A stretch of 64,000 nt of DNA from Kiritimatiellia bacterium (GCA_028718125.1 JAQUMN010000002.1:10463-74462); one strand, 5' to 3'; shown: positions 1 through 8,539, counted from the first letter of the stretch. A program made the numbers and translations. The notes: a model not told the origin generated them from the letters alone.

Positions 1-9
1 CGTTAGTGG

Positions 10-360
10 TTAAATATATCCCCCCCCAGCCCCACCACCCCCACCTCTTGACTGCCCCCCCCCACCGCCACCCGCCACGATCAGAACATCACAAGTCAAT
101 GAACCGCCCGACACGACGAAATTAGTTGTCCCCACATTGGTAAACGTGTGGATGCGGTAATTGCCATTGGTGGTGATTGTTCCTCCGGTTGCCACCGCGC
201 TATTTGTGTTAGTTGAAGCAACAGTTGCGTTAAAGCTCAATTTTTCATAGATCACCGCATTGCTCGATACCGTCAGGTTGTCCACCGCCAAATCTCCCGC
301 CCAGGCCGAGAGGGCCGACAAGAGAACCGCCAATAATGTTATTGCCTTTGTCATTCTCAT
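10..360 (-). CDS. Secreted Gly-rich protein, N-terminal part; reading frame closes just after a G8 homopolymer (probable frameshifted/phase-variable gene continuing beyond the window)
   Basis: Signal peptide-like N-terminus MRMTKAITLLAVLLSALSAWAG; near-identical to the N-terminus of the 907 aa ORF downstream; frame ends GGGGGAGGGYI* directly after the poly-C (minus-strand G8) at 20-27. Confidence 0.6.
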   Translation of the reverse strand: MRMTKAITLLAVLLSALSAWAGDLAVDNLTVSSNAVIYEKLSFNATVASTNTNSAVATGGTITTNGNYRIHTFTNVGTTNFVVSGGSLTCDVLIVAGGGGGGQSRGGGGGAGGGYI

Positions 361-482
361 GTTTCGTTCTCCACTTGTTCAAGCGCCAAATCGTTTACCC
401 GCTAAACACGAAATAACACTAAAATATGAAGGCAAATATTATTATTCCTTTTTTCGCTCTTTCGTGTCACGGACTTTTTTCT

Positions 483-3206
483 TCACTGATCCGTGTAAAT
501 GCCCATTGGAATATTACCGGCAGGAGCGACAAGTGTAATGGCCGAAACAATATTGGTTCCATCCACGCGGACATTGCCAACCACATGCAATTTTTCCGTC
601 GGATTGTCGGTTCCAATGCCCACCTTGCTCATGAACACGTTGGCACCGGACGAACTGGTCTGGTTGATGCCGTTGGAGGAGATTGACAGCGCGGTAACAT
701 TGCTGGCAGCGGTTATTGAATACCTTACAATTACGATGCCGGAGCCACCATTGCCTCCGGTATAACCACCAGTTGGCCCCCCGCCTGCTCCACCACCGCC
801 GGAACCAGTGTTCGCCATGCCGGGCAACCCGTTTTTGCCATTGGAATCATCGCCGCCATTTCCACCGATGGAATTACCGCCAATGCCAGCGATAGATCCA
901 TATCCATCAACACCATTAACGCTACCACCGCCGCCAGCGGCATAATATGTATTGGAGCCGCTTAAAGATGATTGCTCTCCAATACCGCCATATCCTCCAG
1001 TCTGAACACTTGCATTACCACCAACAGCACCTTTTCCACCGCCGCCGCCAGAAGCCCCGGTTATATCTTGCGGACCGCAGCCTGTTCCTCCATCATTGCC
1101 TTGCCCAACAGGAGATGCCACGCCGCCCATGTAACTCCCCCACATAGCACCACCACCACCAGAACCGCCACCATTACCAGGACTGTCGCCGCTAAATATA
1201 GACCCCCCCGCCCCGCCGCCTTTGCACGTAATGGTGTCAAAAGAAGAATCACCGCCATTATTTCCGTTAGTAACTTCAACCCAACTATTCCATACTCCAA
1301 CTCCGCGAGTACCAATTCCACCCGATCCAACCGTTACTGTATATTCCCCAACCGCAATCATAGATGGGGTAATGTTGGTCATTCCACCAGCCCCGCCACC
1401 ACCTCCGCAATAACTCCCACCTGAACCGCCACCCGCCACGATCAGAACATCACAATTAAGCGTCCCCCCCGACACCGTGAAATTAGCTGTCCCCACATTG
1501 GTAAACGTGTGGATGCGGTAATTGCCATTAGTGGTGATTGTTCCTCCGGTTGCCGTCGCGCTGTTGGTCCAGGTCATAGACGAGCCGCTAATGCTTATTG
1601 TGCCTCCCGCCGCAATTGCATTTGAAACCGTCAGATTATCCACAGTCAAATCACCTGTCCAAGCGGCGCCGGCCGGATTAAAGGCCGAGGAGTCATTCGT
1701 CGCCGCACTCCCCAGTCCGAGATTGGCGCGGGCTGTGGCAGTATTCGCAACATCCGAGAGATTGTTCGAAGCCACCAGCACCCCCTCCAACTGGCCCGCC
1801 GTAATTCCGGTCAACTGGGAACCATCGCCATCCGGTGCAAGAAAGGCTCCTGCGTCATTCGTTGCCGCGGAACCAAGTCCGAGATTGGCGCGAGCGGCAG
1901 CTTGATCGGTAATATCCGAAAGATTGTTTGAGGCTGATAAGCTCCCTGTCCCTGTGGGCCAATTTGTGCGGGTTTCATTGCCCAAGGTAATGGCCGAGGC
2001 GATATTGGTGCCATCCACCCGGGCATTGCCCACCACATGCAACATTTCCGCCGGGTTGTTGGTCCCAATGCCCACCTTGCCCATGAACACGTTGGTACCG
2101 GATGCACTGGTCTGGTTGATGCCGTTGGAGGAGATTGACAGCGTGGCAATATTGCTGGAAGCGGTTATTGAATACCTCACGATCACGATGCCAGACCCGC
2201 CGTGCCCCGACGTTTCACCACCATTCCCCCCTGTACCGCCACCCCCACTACCCGTATTTTTCTGGCCAGATGTTGCTTGATGGTCTGCGTAAGAACCACC
2301 ATCCCCACCAACTCCCGAACCACCTAAGCCTTTTGTTCCCGGATCATATTCGCCGCCGCCTCCACCCCCCGCATAAGCCTGTGCTATCCCAGACATGCTG
2401 TTTGTTATTCCTGTCCCTCCATTTCCACCGCCACTCACCGAGCCGTCTCCTCCTACGGACGCCGCACCACCACCACCACCACCAGAAAATGCATTTGTCC
2501 AGTTTGCGCCAGCACCGCCATCATAACCTTGCCCATTAGTGCCGGCTCCACCAGGATGTACTCCACCACCACCGCCACCAGAACCACCTGCATTTCCGGC
2601 CGTTATACTGTCGTGTCCACCGCCACCGCCACCATACGAGGTGATACTTCCAAAACTTGAATTTTCGCCATCGTTTCCTGTTGCGCCCCAACTAACTCCC
2701 CCCCCTCCATCCCCAACAATAACTGAATAATTACCAACGGCTGCCGCGAATCCATTGGAATAGACATATCCTCCCGCACCGCCTCCACCACCGGTACTGC
2801 CCCCTCCGCTCCCCCCACCCGCCACGATCAGCACATCACAAGGCAATGAACCGCCCGACACGACGAAATTAGTTGTCCCCACATTGGTAAACGTGTGGAT
2901 GCGGTAATTGCCATTGGTGGTGATTGTTCCTCCGGTTGCCACCGCGCTATTCGTGTTAGTTGAAGCAACAGTTGCGTTAAAGCTCAATTTTTCATAGATC
3001 ACCGCATTGCTCGATACCGTCAGGTTGTCCACCGCCAAATCCCCTGCCCAGGCCAAGAGGGCCGGCAGAAGGAAGAAGGACAGAAGACAGACAACGGACA
3101 ACGGATGACAGACGCCAGCCTGGAGAAAACGGAAGACAGACGACGGACGGCGGACGCCAGACAGAAACAGCATTGTCTTTGTTGTTAGCATGGCTTTAAT
3201 CTCCAA
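483..3206 (-). CDS. Large secreted Gly-rich repeat protein with two repeated modules and tail-fibre-like VGIGTxNPxExLHVVGNxRVDG motifs
   Basis: 907 aa ORF; two copies of VDNLTVS...CDVLIVAGGGSGG - Gly-rich block - GGSGIVIVRYSITA - GIGT-NP-LHVVG; hydrophobic signal-like N-terminus. Confidence 0.8.
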   Translation of the reverse strand: MEIKAMLTTKTMLFLSGVRRPSSVFRFLQAGVCHPLSVVCLLSFFLLPALLAWAGDLAVDNLTVSSNAVIYEKLSFNATVASTNTNSAVATGGTITTNGNYRIHTFTNVGTTNFVVSGGSLPCDVLIVAGGGSGGGSTGGGGGAGGYVYSNGFAAAVGNYSVIVGDGGGGVSWGATGNDGENSSFGSITSYGGGGGGHDSITAGNAGGSGGGGGGVHPGGAGTNGQGYDGGAGANWTNAFSGGGGGGAASVGGDGSVSGGGNGGTGITNSMSGIAQAYAGGGGGGEYDPGTKGLGGSGVGGDGGSYADHQATSGQKNTGSGGGGTGGNGGETSGHGGSGIVIVRYSITASSNIATLSISSNGINQTSASGTNVFMGKVGIGTNNPAEMLHVVGNARVDGTNIASAITLGNETRTNWPTGTGSLSASNNLSDITDQAAARANLGLGSAATNDAGAFLAPDGDGSQLTGITAGQLEGVLVASNNLSDVANTATARANLGLGSAATNDSSAFNPAGAAWTGDLTVDNLTVSNAIAAGGTISISGSSMTWTNSATATGGTITTNGNYRIHTFTNVGTANFTVSGGTLNCDVLIVAGGGSGGSYCGGGGGAGGMTNITPSMIAVGEYTVTVGSGGIGTRGVGVWNSWVEVTNGNNGGDSSFDTITCKGGGAGGSIFSGDSPGNGGGSGGGGAMWGSYMGGVASPVGQGNDGGTGCGPQDITGASGGGGGKGAVGGNASVQTGGYGGIGEQSSLSGSNTYYAAGGGGSVNGVDGYGSIAGIGGNSIGGNGGDDSNGKNGLPGMANTGSGGGGAGGGPTGGYTGGNGGSGIVIVRYSITAASNVTALSISSNGINQTSSSGANVFMSKVGIGTDNPTEKLHVVGNVRVDGTNIVSAITLVAPAGNIPMGIYTDQ

Positions 3207-3453
3207 GGTATTGCGTGCGTCATTCTTAATATGTATCTCGTAAAGCTTTAACGTTTCTTGACAAGGACTTCAGTGGAGGTTAGTACCACATGAAAAACCG
3301 CTAAGAAAAACAAGCATTTAACCACGGATATCACGGATGACACTGATAATTAATGCGTTAACGATGGCTCGTAAAGGTGAATATTTATTCTTTTTTCGCG
3401 TCTTTTAGCGTATTTCCTCCGTAAGGCGGACAAGTCGCGGGCTATCTTTTCTT

Positions 3454-4680
3454 TTATAACTTTACATTTCCCTCAATTACCACCCTTACGTTTTTTCCAC
3501 GGAGATCGAGGTTTTCGTTGTAAGTCCCGGATTCGATGACCAGGGTGTGAGCGGCATCCGCATCAACCGCGGCCATGCCTTTGCGAATCGTCTTCTTCGG
3601 GCCGGCCTTCTTCCCGGAAATGGCCGACGCCCGGCCCGTAAAGGTGTCGTTGCCCCGCGCATGATCCACGTAGATAATACCTGCATTACCCGTGTCTTCA
3701 TCCTCGCCATCGTCTACATCCGGTTCGGGCGGCACATATATGTTCGTATTCGTTGTATGAAAACAGGCTTCATAGTCACTGACTCCGTCGCCATTGCTAT
3801 CCACGCAGTAGTCAGAGGTCCCCAGTTGTTTTTCCTGGTCAGCATCAAGGCCATCGCCGTCTTCATCAATGTAAAGCAATCCTTCATAAACGATGACCTC
3901 GCCTTCCATTCTCGCCCGTTCGACTGCGCTCCGGACCAAGCCGGATAACTCGCCGCATCGCATATGAATGACGGCCGCATCGGGACATGTTGCCGTCGGA
4001 ATATCGAGGATGACGACGGCCTCCGCATTGCTCCCGGTCATCAGGTTGCCATACAGATTTTCGACCACGACCGCGCCATTGGTATCCAGCAGGTCAACAG
4101 AGAGCGAAGCATTTCCGGCAACCAGATAATGAACGGCATATCGCAGATTGTTGGTCAAGATTGTCAGGTCAAGATCAATGGATAAACTCGCTACACCGCC
4201 CGCCTGTGGCGCGGCCAGATCGCCCGCACCCGCCGATGCGTACCAAAACGACTGCGTCGTTGTTGGATCAACCATCCATTCGCCGCCATTTTTATATGCG
4301 GCCAGAAAAAAGTCGGGGTGCGCATAATCGTATTGGTCACCCGTCGTGAATTGCGGCGAACCCCATTGAATGTAGGCCCGGCTGATGGGGTTTGCATCCA
4401 CATCATCCTCGAATCCATCGTGATCGGTATCGGGCGCAAAGGGGTCCGTCAGCCGAGCGAATTCCTGCCGGCTATTCAAACGATCGCCGTCGTAATCCAA
4501 GTAAGTGTCGGCGGGATTGGTGGGATTCAGGCCAAAGAATAGCTCGTAGGTTTCGTAGGCGTCCATCACACAACCGCCATCTGCACTAAGCTCCGATGTC
4601 TGGTTATAGGCAGCCGCACCAATCAGCGCCAAAGCGGATACCAGGATCGGAATACGCGATGACGGTCGCATGTATTTCAT
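3454..4680 (-). CDS. Secreted protein with thrombospondin type 3-like Ca-binding repeats and C-terminal start of a beta-helix/DUF1565-like region
   Basis: DTDHDGFEDDVDANP, DEDGDGLDADQE, DSNGDGVSDYE repeats; C-terminal IIYVDHARGNDTFTG...KTIRKGMAAVDA...ESGTYNENLDLRGKNV. Confidence 0.75.
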   Translation of the reverse strand: MKYMRPSSRIPILVSALALIGAAAYNQTSELSADGGCVMDAYETYELFFGLNPTNPADTYLDYDGDRLNSRQEFARLTDPFAPDTDHDGFEDDVDANPISRAYIQWGSPQFTTGDQYDYAHPDFFLAAYKNGGEWMVDPTTTQSFWYASAGAGDLAAPQAGGVASLSIDLDLTILTNNLRYAVHYLVAGNASLSVDLLDTNGAVVVENLYGNLMTGSNAEAVVILDIPTATCPDAAVIHMRCGELSGLVRSAVERARMEGEVIVYEGLLYIDEDGDGLDADQEKQLGTSDYCVDSNGDGVSDYEACFHTTNTNIYVPPEPDVDDGEDEDTGNAGIIYVDHARGNDTFTGRASAISGKKAGPKKTIRKGMAAVDADAAHTLVIESGTYNENLDLRGKNVRVVIEGNVKL

Positions 4681-4913
4681 ATCAAAACCTCGTTAACCAA
4701 CGGGGTTGACCGAAATTCAATGGCCAATGGAAAACGGCTTGACAATTTGGAGAGCCGAACTAATGGCTGACAGACGACAGACGACTGAAATCGAATTGAT
4801 TTGTCTCATGTCGCCCCCAAGAAGAAATCAGATCGTTACTGATTTTTATTTTCATACTCTATTGTTTTCTCATATTCGTGTCAATGGTTTTTAAATTTTT
4901 CGTATTCTCAATT

Positions 4914-5002
4914 GCGCGGGTATAGAGGCTATAGCCGGTGTTCAGCCAGAGGCTGACCCGTCTGGCGGAAAAAACCGGCTCTATCGCCTACATGCCCTGC
5001 GC
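4914..5002. repeat. Branched inverted-repeat element in an intergenic region
   Basis: gcgcggg (4914-4920) pairs imperfectly with ccctgcgc (4995-5002); inside, tagaggctatagccggt vs accggctctatcgccta and inner hairpins gttcagcc-aga-ggctgac and ccg-tctgg-cgg. Confidence 0.5.
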
Positions 5003-5021
5003 GAGTTGACGAATATTCGAA

Positions 5022-5738
5022 TCAGCGAATCATCGAATAGCCCCACCTCCACGCCGCCATCAGCGCTTGTCCGCAGACGCCCCAGACAACCGCCTGATCG
5101 CCTGCCAGGCGCCGGATCAAATCCTGCAACGTCAGGGGCGACACCGCCAGCAGAACCAGGCAGACCCCCAGCATATTCATGAGGTAGATCGCGCTGAACG
5201 AAAACAGGCGGCCATAATCGCGCACATCCTGCTGGCCCTGGGCCAGGGCATAAATCGTGAACACGTAATGAAACCCCAACGTAAACCCGACGAGCCCGAG
5301 CCAGCAGAGGACATAGGGGCGCAAATCGAAAAAAACCAGCAGGAGGTAATACGCAATGATAACGACAAAGGTATAGAGGGGGAAGAAATACGGGGCCAGG
5401 GCGATGAGCCAGTTGCTTTGCGATAATTTAACATGGCCGCTGCTCGCACCCACACGCAGGCCGGAAATTCGCGCTCCCAGGAGCGTGCCCCAGAGCGCGT
5501 GCGTCAACTCATGCGCCAGCACATAAAGCCGCACCGGCGCCGGCAAGGCCCAGAACACAAAAATGGCCGCCGCCACGCCCGCGGCAACCATCAGGAACGG
5601 ACGTGCTCCGCCCGTAATGGACAAAGCCGCGGAGGCGGCGATACTCGCCACCACCGTGCGCGTCAAGGCAATGCCGCAGGGAATCAACAGAAGGCCGATG
5701 CAAAAGCGAAGATACGCGCCAGATTTATATTCCGCCAT
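5022..5738 (-). CDS. M50-like (HExxH) integral membrane metalloprotease/permease-like protein
   Basis: Multiple hydrophobic segments with VLAHELTHALWG zinc-binding-type motif. Confidence 0.6.
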   Translation of the reverse strand: MAEYKSGAYLRFCIGLLLIPCGIALTRTVVASIAASAALSITGGARPFLMVAAGVAAAIFVFWALPAPVRLYVLAHELTHALWGTLLGARISGLRVGASSGHVKLSQSNWLIALAPYFFPLYTFVVIIAYYLLLVFFDLRPYVLCWLGLVGFTLGFHYVFTIYALAQGQQDVRDYGRLFSFSAIYLMNMLGVCLVLLAVSPLTLQDLIRRLAGDQAVVWGVCGQALMAAWRWGYSMIR

Positions 5739-5843
5739 AATTTTAAATCCGCGCTTGACTTCCCCGGGTCAATGTTTCACATTACACGCCGTTGCCGTAA
5801 ATCTAATGCCAGCACAACCGGACCAGAGCATGGAGTTGACAAT

Positions 5844-6119
5844 ATGCCTAACATTCACAGTGCCGTTAAGCGCATGCGCGTTGCGGAAAAAGCGCGACTG
5901 ATCAACAGGGCCGCCAAATCCAAAATCAACACGATTCGTCGCCAGCTTTTCGAGATCTGCGCGGCCAACGATGCGGCGAAAAGCAGCAAGGCGTTCAGTG
6001 ATTACTGCTCGGCCCTCGATAAAGCCGCCATCAAGGGCATTATCAAGAAAAATACCGCCATGCGCCGGAAACGTCGCGCAGCGGCTAAGATCGCGCTACT
6101 GGCCAAAGCCAAGACCTGA
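5844..6119 (+). CDS. rpsT: 30S ribosomal protein S20
   Basis: 91 aa MPNIHSAVKRMRVAEKARLINRAAKSKINTIRR...AIKGIIKKNTAMRRKRR, typical S20; start chosen inside the longer ORF 5433-6119. Confidence 0.9.
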   Translation: MPNIHSAVKRMRVAEKARLINRAAKSKINTIRRQLFEICAANDAAKSSKAFSDYCSALDKAAIKGIIKKNTAMRRKRRAAAKIALLAKAKT

Positions 6120-6176
6120 TCGCCGAATTGATCGGCGGGTGCAAATACCCAATGCGGGCTGACGCTCGCAACCCAA

Positions 6177-6226
6177 GGGAGGGCGGGCATGTTGCCCGCC
6201 ACGGACAGCGACACGCTGTCCCTCCC
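6177..6226. repeat. Three-way-junction inverted-repeat element between convergent genes
   Basis: gggag - [ggcgggca tgt tgcccgcc] - ac - [ggacagcg aca cgctgtcc] - ctccc; every stem is perfect. Confidence 0.75.
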
Positions 6227-6333
6227 AAAAACATACACAGGCAAACGTGTATCTGTGTTTCCGTCGTCCCGCCTTCGCCAAGGCTATTGCGGGCAGGCCG
6301 GCGTCTGTCCGACGTCCTACGCTCCCCGGCCGC

Positions 6334-6849
6334 TTACCAGGTTTCCACCACTTTTTCGACAATCCGCTTGGCCAGGTCTTCCGATGCGGCGGGAATGGCA
6401 GCGCGCTTGGAGCTGTTGAGATTGCCTATAAATACAAACGTGGATTCACCGATTACGGAAGCCTCGTTCATGATTTCGCGGGACTTGGCGCGTTTGAGCA
6501 CAAACGATACATGCAGGGTCAGCCGGTATTCGTTTGGCTTGGCCTTGTCAATCGTCTGGTCATAACGCAAGGGCGTCAGCGTCATGGCGTTCAAAGTGGT
6601 TTCCAGAATAACGTCGGCCTCGTTGCCGGGCACGATCCGCAAAGTGCCGTCCTTCTGAAACTCCGCGATGGTCGCGTTGGTGGTGTCAATTTCCAGCAGG
6701 GGTTCGTTGCACTTGTTGATAAAAAGTTTCACATAAATGGCTTTCACATCCGGCGGCAGGGTGCTGCCCAGACGGTAGCCCACGCACCCCGGCAGTATCG
6801 GCAGAACGAGCGCCAGCCCCAGCATCATTGCCGTATATCTGTAAATCAT
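6334..6849 (-). CDS. LptE-like lipoprotein (LPS assembly)
   Basis: MIYRYTAMMLGLALVLPILPGCVGYRLGSTLP lipobox and GYRLGSTLP motif; overlaps the upstream gene stop. Confidence 0.65.
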   Translation of the reverse strand: MIYRYTAMMLGLALVLPILPGCVGYRLGSTLPPDVKAIYVKLFINKCNEPLLEIDTTNATIAEFQKDGTLRIVPGNEADVILETTLNAMTLTPLRYDQTIDKAKPNEYRLTLHVSFVLKRAKSREIMNEASVIGESTFVFIGNLNSSKRAAIPAASEDLAKRIVEKVVETW

Positions 6850-7862
6850 GGATTTTTTCCCTGTTGCTGATTGATCGCCTCGATACGCACATGGGCCTTT
6901 TCCGCCCATGCCGAACGGGGAAATTCGTCAATCACCCGCTCATAACATATCCGGGCAGCAACCAGACTGTTGCTATGCTCCTGCTTGTCGCTGGTAAACT
7001 TGGCGGTATGATCATAGAGTGCGGCCTGACCATACAGGCCGCCTGCCAGCTCGCCCTGGAGCTCCGTCAAATACTTCCGTGCCTCCGCCGCGCTGTCGCT
7101 ATAAGGATACCAATCAAGGAATCCCTGCAGCGCGGCCACGGCATTTTCGCGCAAATCCAAGGCCACGGGATTTTCGCGGGAATACTCATAACAGCATCGC
7201 CCCTGGCTGAACAGAGCCTGCTCCGCCAGGGGGCTCACGGAATAGCGCTGATGATAGGTGCCGTAGGCTTCTATGGCCAGATCGTATTGCTTGGTCTTTT
7301 CATAAATCCGCGCGATGCGAAATTGCAGTTCGGCCGCTCGCTTCCACTGGGTGCCGTTCCGGATCAGCTTCTCGAACAAGGGGATGGCCTCTTCCGGCGC
7401 CTGGTACTTGACAAAGAGGAAATGCCGGTCTTGCGTGGCTATGGCATCCGCAATGGCATACATGCGATCCATAACCTCGTTATACGGGAAAAAACCGGCA
7501 TAGGCCTCCACCAGAAACTGATATTCGTTAAAGGCCTTGGCCGGCTTGCCGCGCTCTTCCAGCAGGCGGCAGTAAGTCAATTGCGCCGCAGGCGCTTGCG
7601 AGGATTCCGGCCAGGCATTCACCAGCGCCAGGCAGGCTTTCGAGGCCCGGATGGTGTGGCCGGCGTCCTTGAGCTCGTTGATCCAGGCTAATTGTGCTTC
7701 CGGAGTCGCCTCGGCCGGCCGGTAACTCTCCCACCAGCTCAAGTCGTGCCGGGCTTGCTTGGTCTCTTCCTTTTTAACTTCTTCTGCCCAGGCCCCGCTT
7801 GTCAGCGCAAAAAGCAGGAGACCGGACATAGCGGCGAATATGATATGCTTCCACTGTTGCAT
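6846..7862 (-). CDS. BamD-like TPR outer-membrane assembly protein
   Basis: Signal peptide MQQWKHIIFAAMSGLLLFALTSGAWA; TPR-like segments (FRIARIYEKTKQYDLAIEAYGTYHQRYSVSPLAEQALFSQGRCCYE). N-terminal 46 aa of the longer ORF excluded as intergenic-repeat-derived. Confidence 0.65.
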   Translation of the reverse strand: MQQWKHIIFAAMSGLLLFALTSGAWAEEVKKEETKQARHDLSWWESYRPAEATPEAQLAWINELKDAGHTIRASKACLALVNAWPESSQAPAAQLTYCRLLEERGKPAKAFNEYQFLVEAYAGFFPYNEVMDRMYAIADAIATQDRHFLFVKYQAPEEAIPLFEKLIRNGTQWKRAAELQFRIARIYEKTKQYDLAIEAYGTYHQRYSVSPLAEQALFSQGRCCYEYSRENPVALDLRENAVAALQGFLDWYPYSDSAAEARKYLTELQGELAGGLYGQAALYDHTAKFTSDKQEHSNSLVAARICYERVIDEFPRSAWAEKAHVRIEAINQQQGKNP

Positions 7863-7944
7863 GAAGGATACATTAAGAACCTCCGCATACGCCGTCAAGC
7901 GGAGAATGCCGGAATTCTGCCGGAATTCGGAATACCTCAGAACA

Positions 7945-8090
7945 TGGAGGACAGCCACGGTGTGCCACCCAAGCAGAGATGTCTCGACTTCGCTCGACAT
8001 GACACATAGAAAAGGTCATTCCGAGCGCATGCGAGGAATTTCGCCGACGACGGGACGGCGGCTGACCTCAGGCTGCTCCCTGATCGCTAT
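7945..8090 (-). repeat. Intergenic repeat patch (TGTCGAGCGAAGTCGAGACATCTCTGCTTGGGTGGCACACC-type)
   Basis: Contains internal inverted words (atgtctcgacttcgctcgacat) and reads in every frame as the low-information MSSEVETSLLGWHTVAVLHV / MTHRKGHSERMRGIS type; lies between two genes. Confidence 0.5.
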
Positions 8091-8539
8091 ATCTTAATTT
8101 TCACCACCACTTTCCGCACCGGCGCCGGACGGCCGGCCGCACGGGAGGGCATGTGCCCATCCTGCGGAAAAAACACAACAAAGTGACGTGGCCGGAGCTT
8201 GAAAAATTGACCCCGCCCATTCAGGAGTTCGCAATCCTTGCCTTCATCATAAGCCTGCGCAACCTTAAGCGACGATATATCGGCATAGCCGATCTTCTCA
8301 ACCCCGGCAATCAAGCACTGAACATCCACATATCGCCGATGAGCTTCCCACACGCCACCGGCCAGGCCCGCCTTGGTTTCATAACCAGACACGCTGGCAT
8401 AGAGATCCTCGCCATCTATTTCGATGCGGCCATCCGGTAATTTTCCCAGGTCCTGCCCGCTAAGAAACCGTAAAGCCTTTTCGATGCGCGGGCTCAAGAC
8501 GTAATAACTGGCGGCATGGGCCAGGTGGTCAAGTATCAT
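8087..8539 (-). CDS. YhcH/YjgK/YiaL family protein (DUF386)
   Basis: GLAGGVWEAHRRYVDVQCLIAGVEKIGYADIS ... HFVVFFPQDGHMP motifs. Confidence 0.85.
   Translation of the reverse strand: MILDHLAHAASYYVLSPRIEKALRFLSGQDLGKLPDGRIEIDGEDLYASVSGYETKAGLAGGVWEAHRRYVDVQCLIAGVEKIGYADISSLKVAQAYDEGKDCELLNGRGQFFKLRPRHFVVFFPQDGHMPSRAAGRPAPVRKVVVKIKI

Noticed and set aside
260-2730. Many plus-strand Pro/His-rich ORFs (e.g. 1222-1413, 2135-2539, 2539-2730)
   Set aside because: They are antisense shadows of the Gly-rich coding frame (ccaccg repeats) and carry no recognisable protein features.
483-3206. Prophage tail-fibre locus
   Set aside because: Tail-fibre-like motif is present, but no capsid, terminase, portal, integrase or other phage genes occur in the window.
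3486-3710. Minus-strand ORF overlapping the TSP3-repeat protein
   Set aside because: Alternate frame inside a well-supported CDS.
5433-5843. N-terminal 137 aa extension of the ORF ending in ribosomal protein S20
   Set aside because: S20 starts at 5844 with a typical MPNIHSAVKR; the upstream frame is antisense to the M50-like gene.
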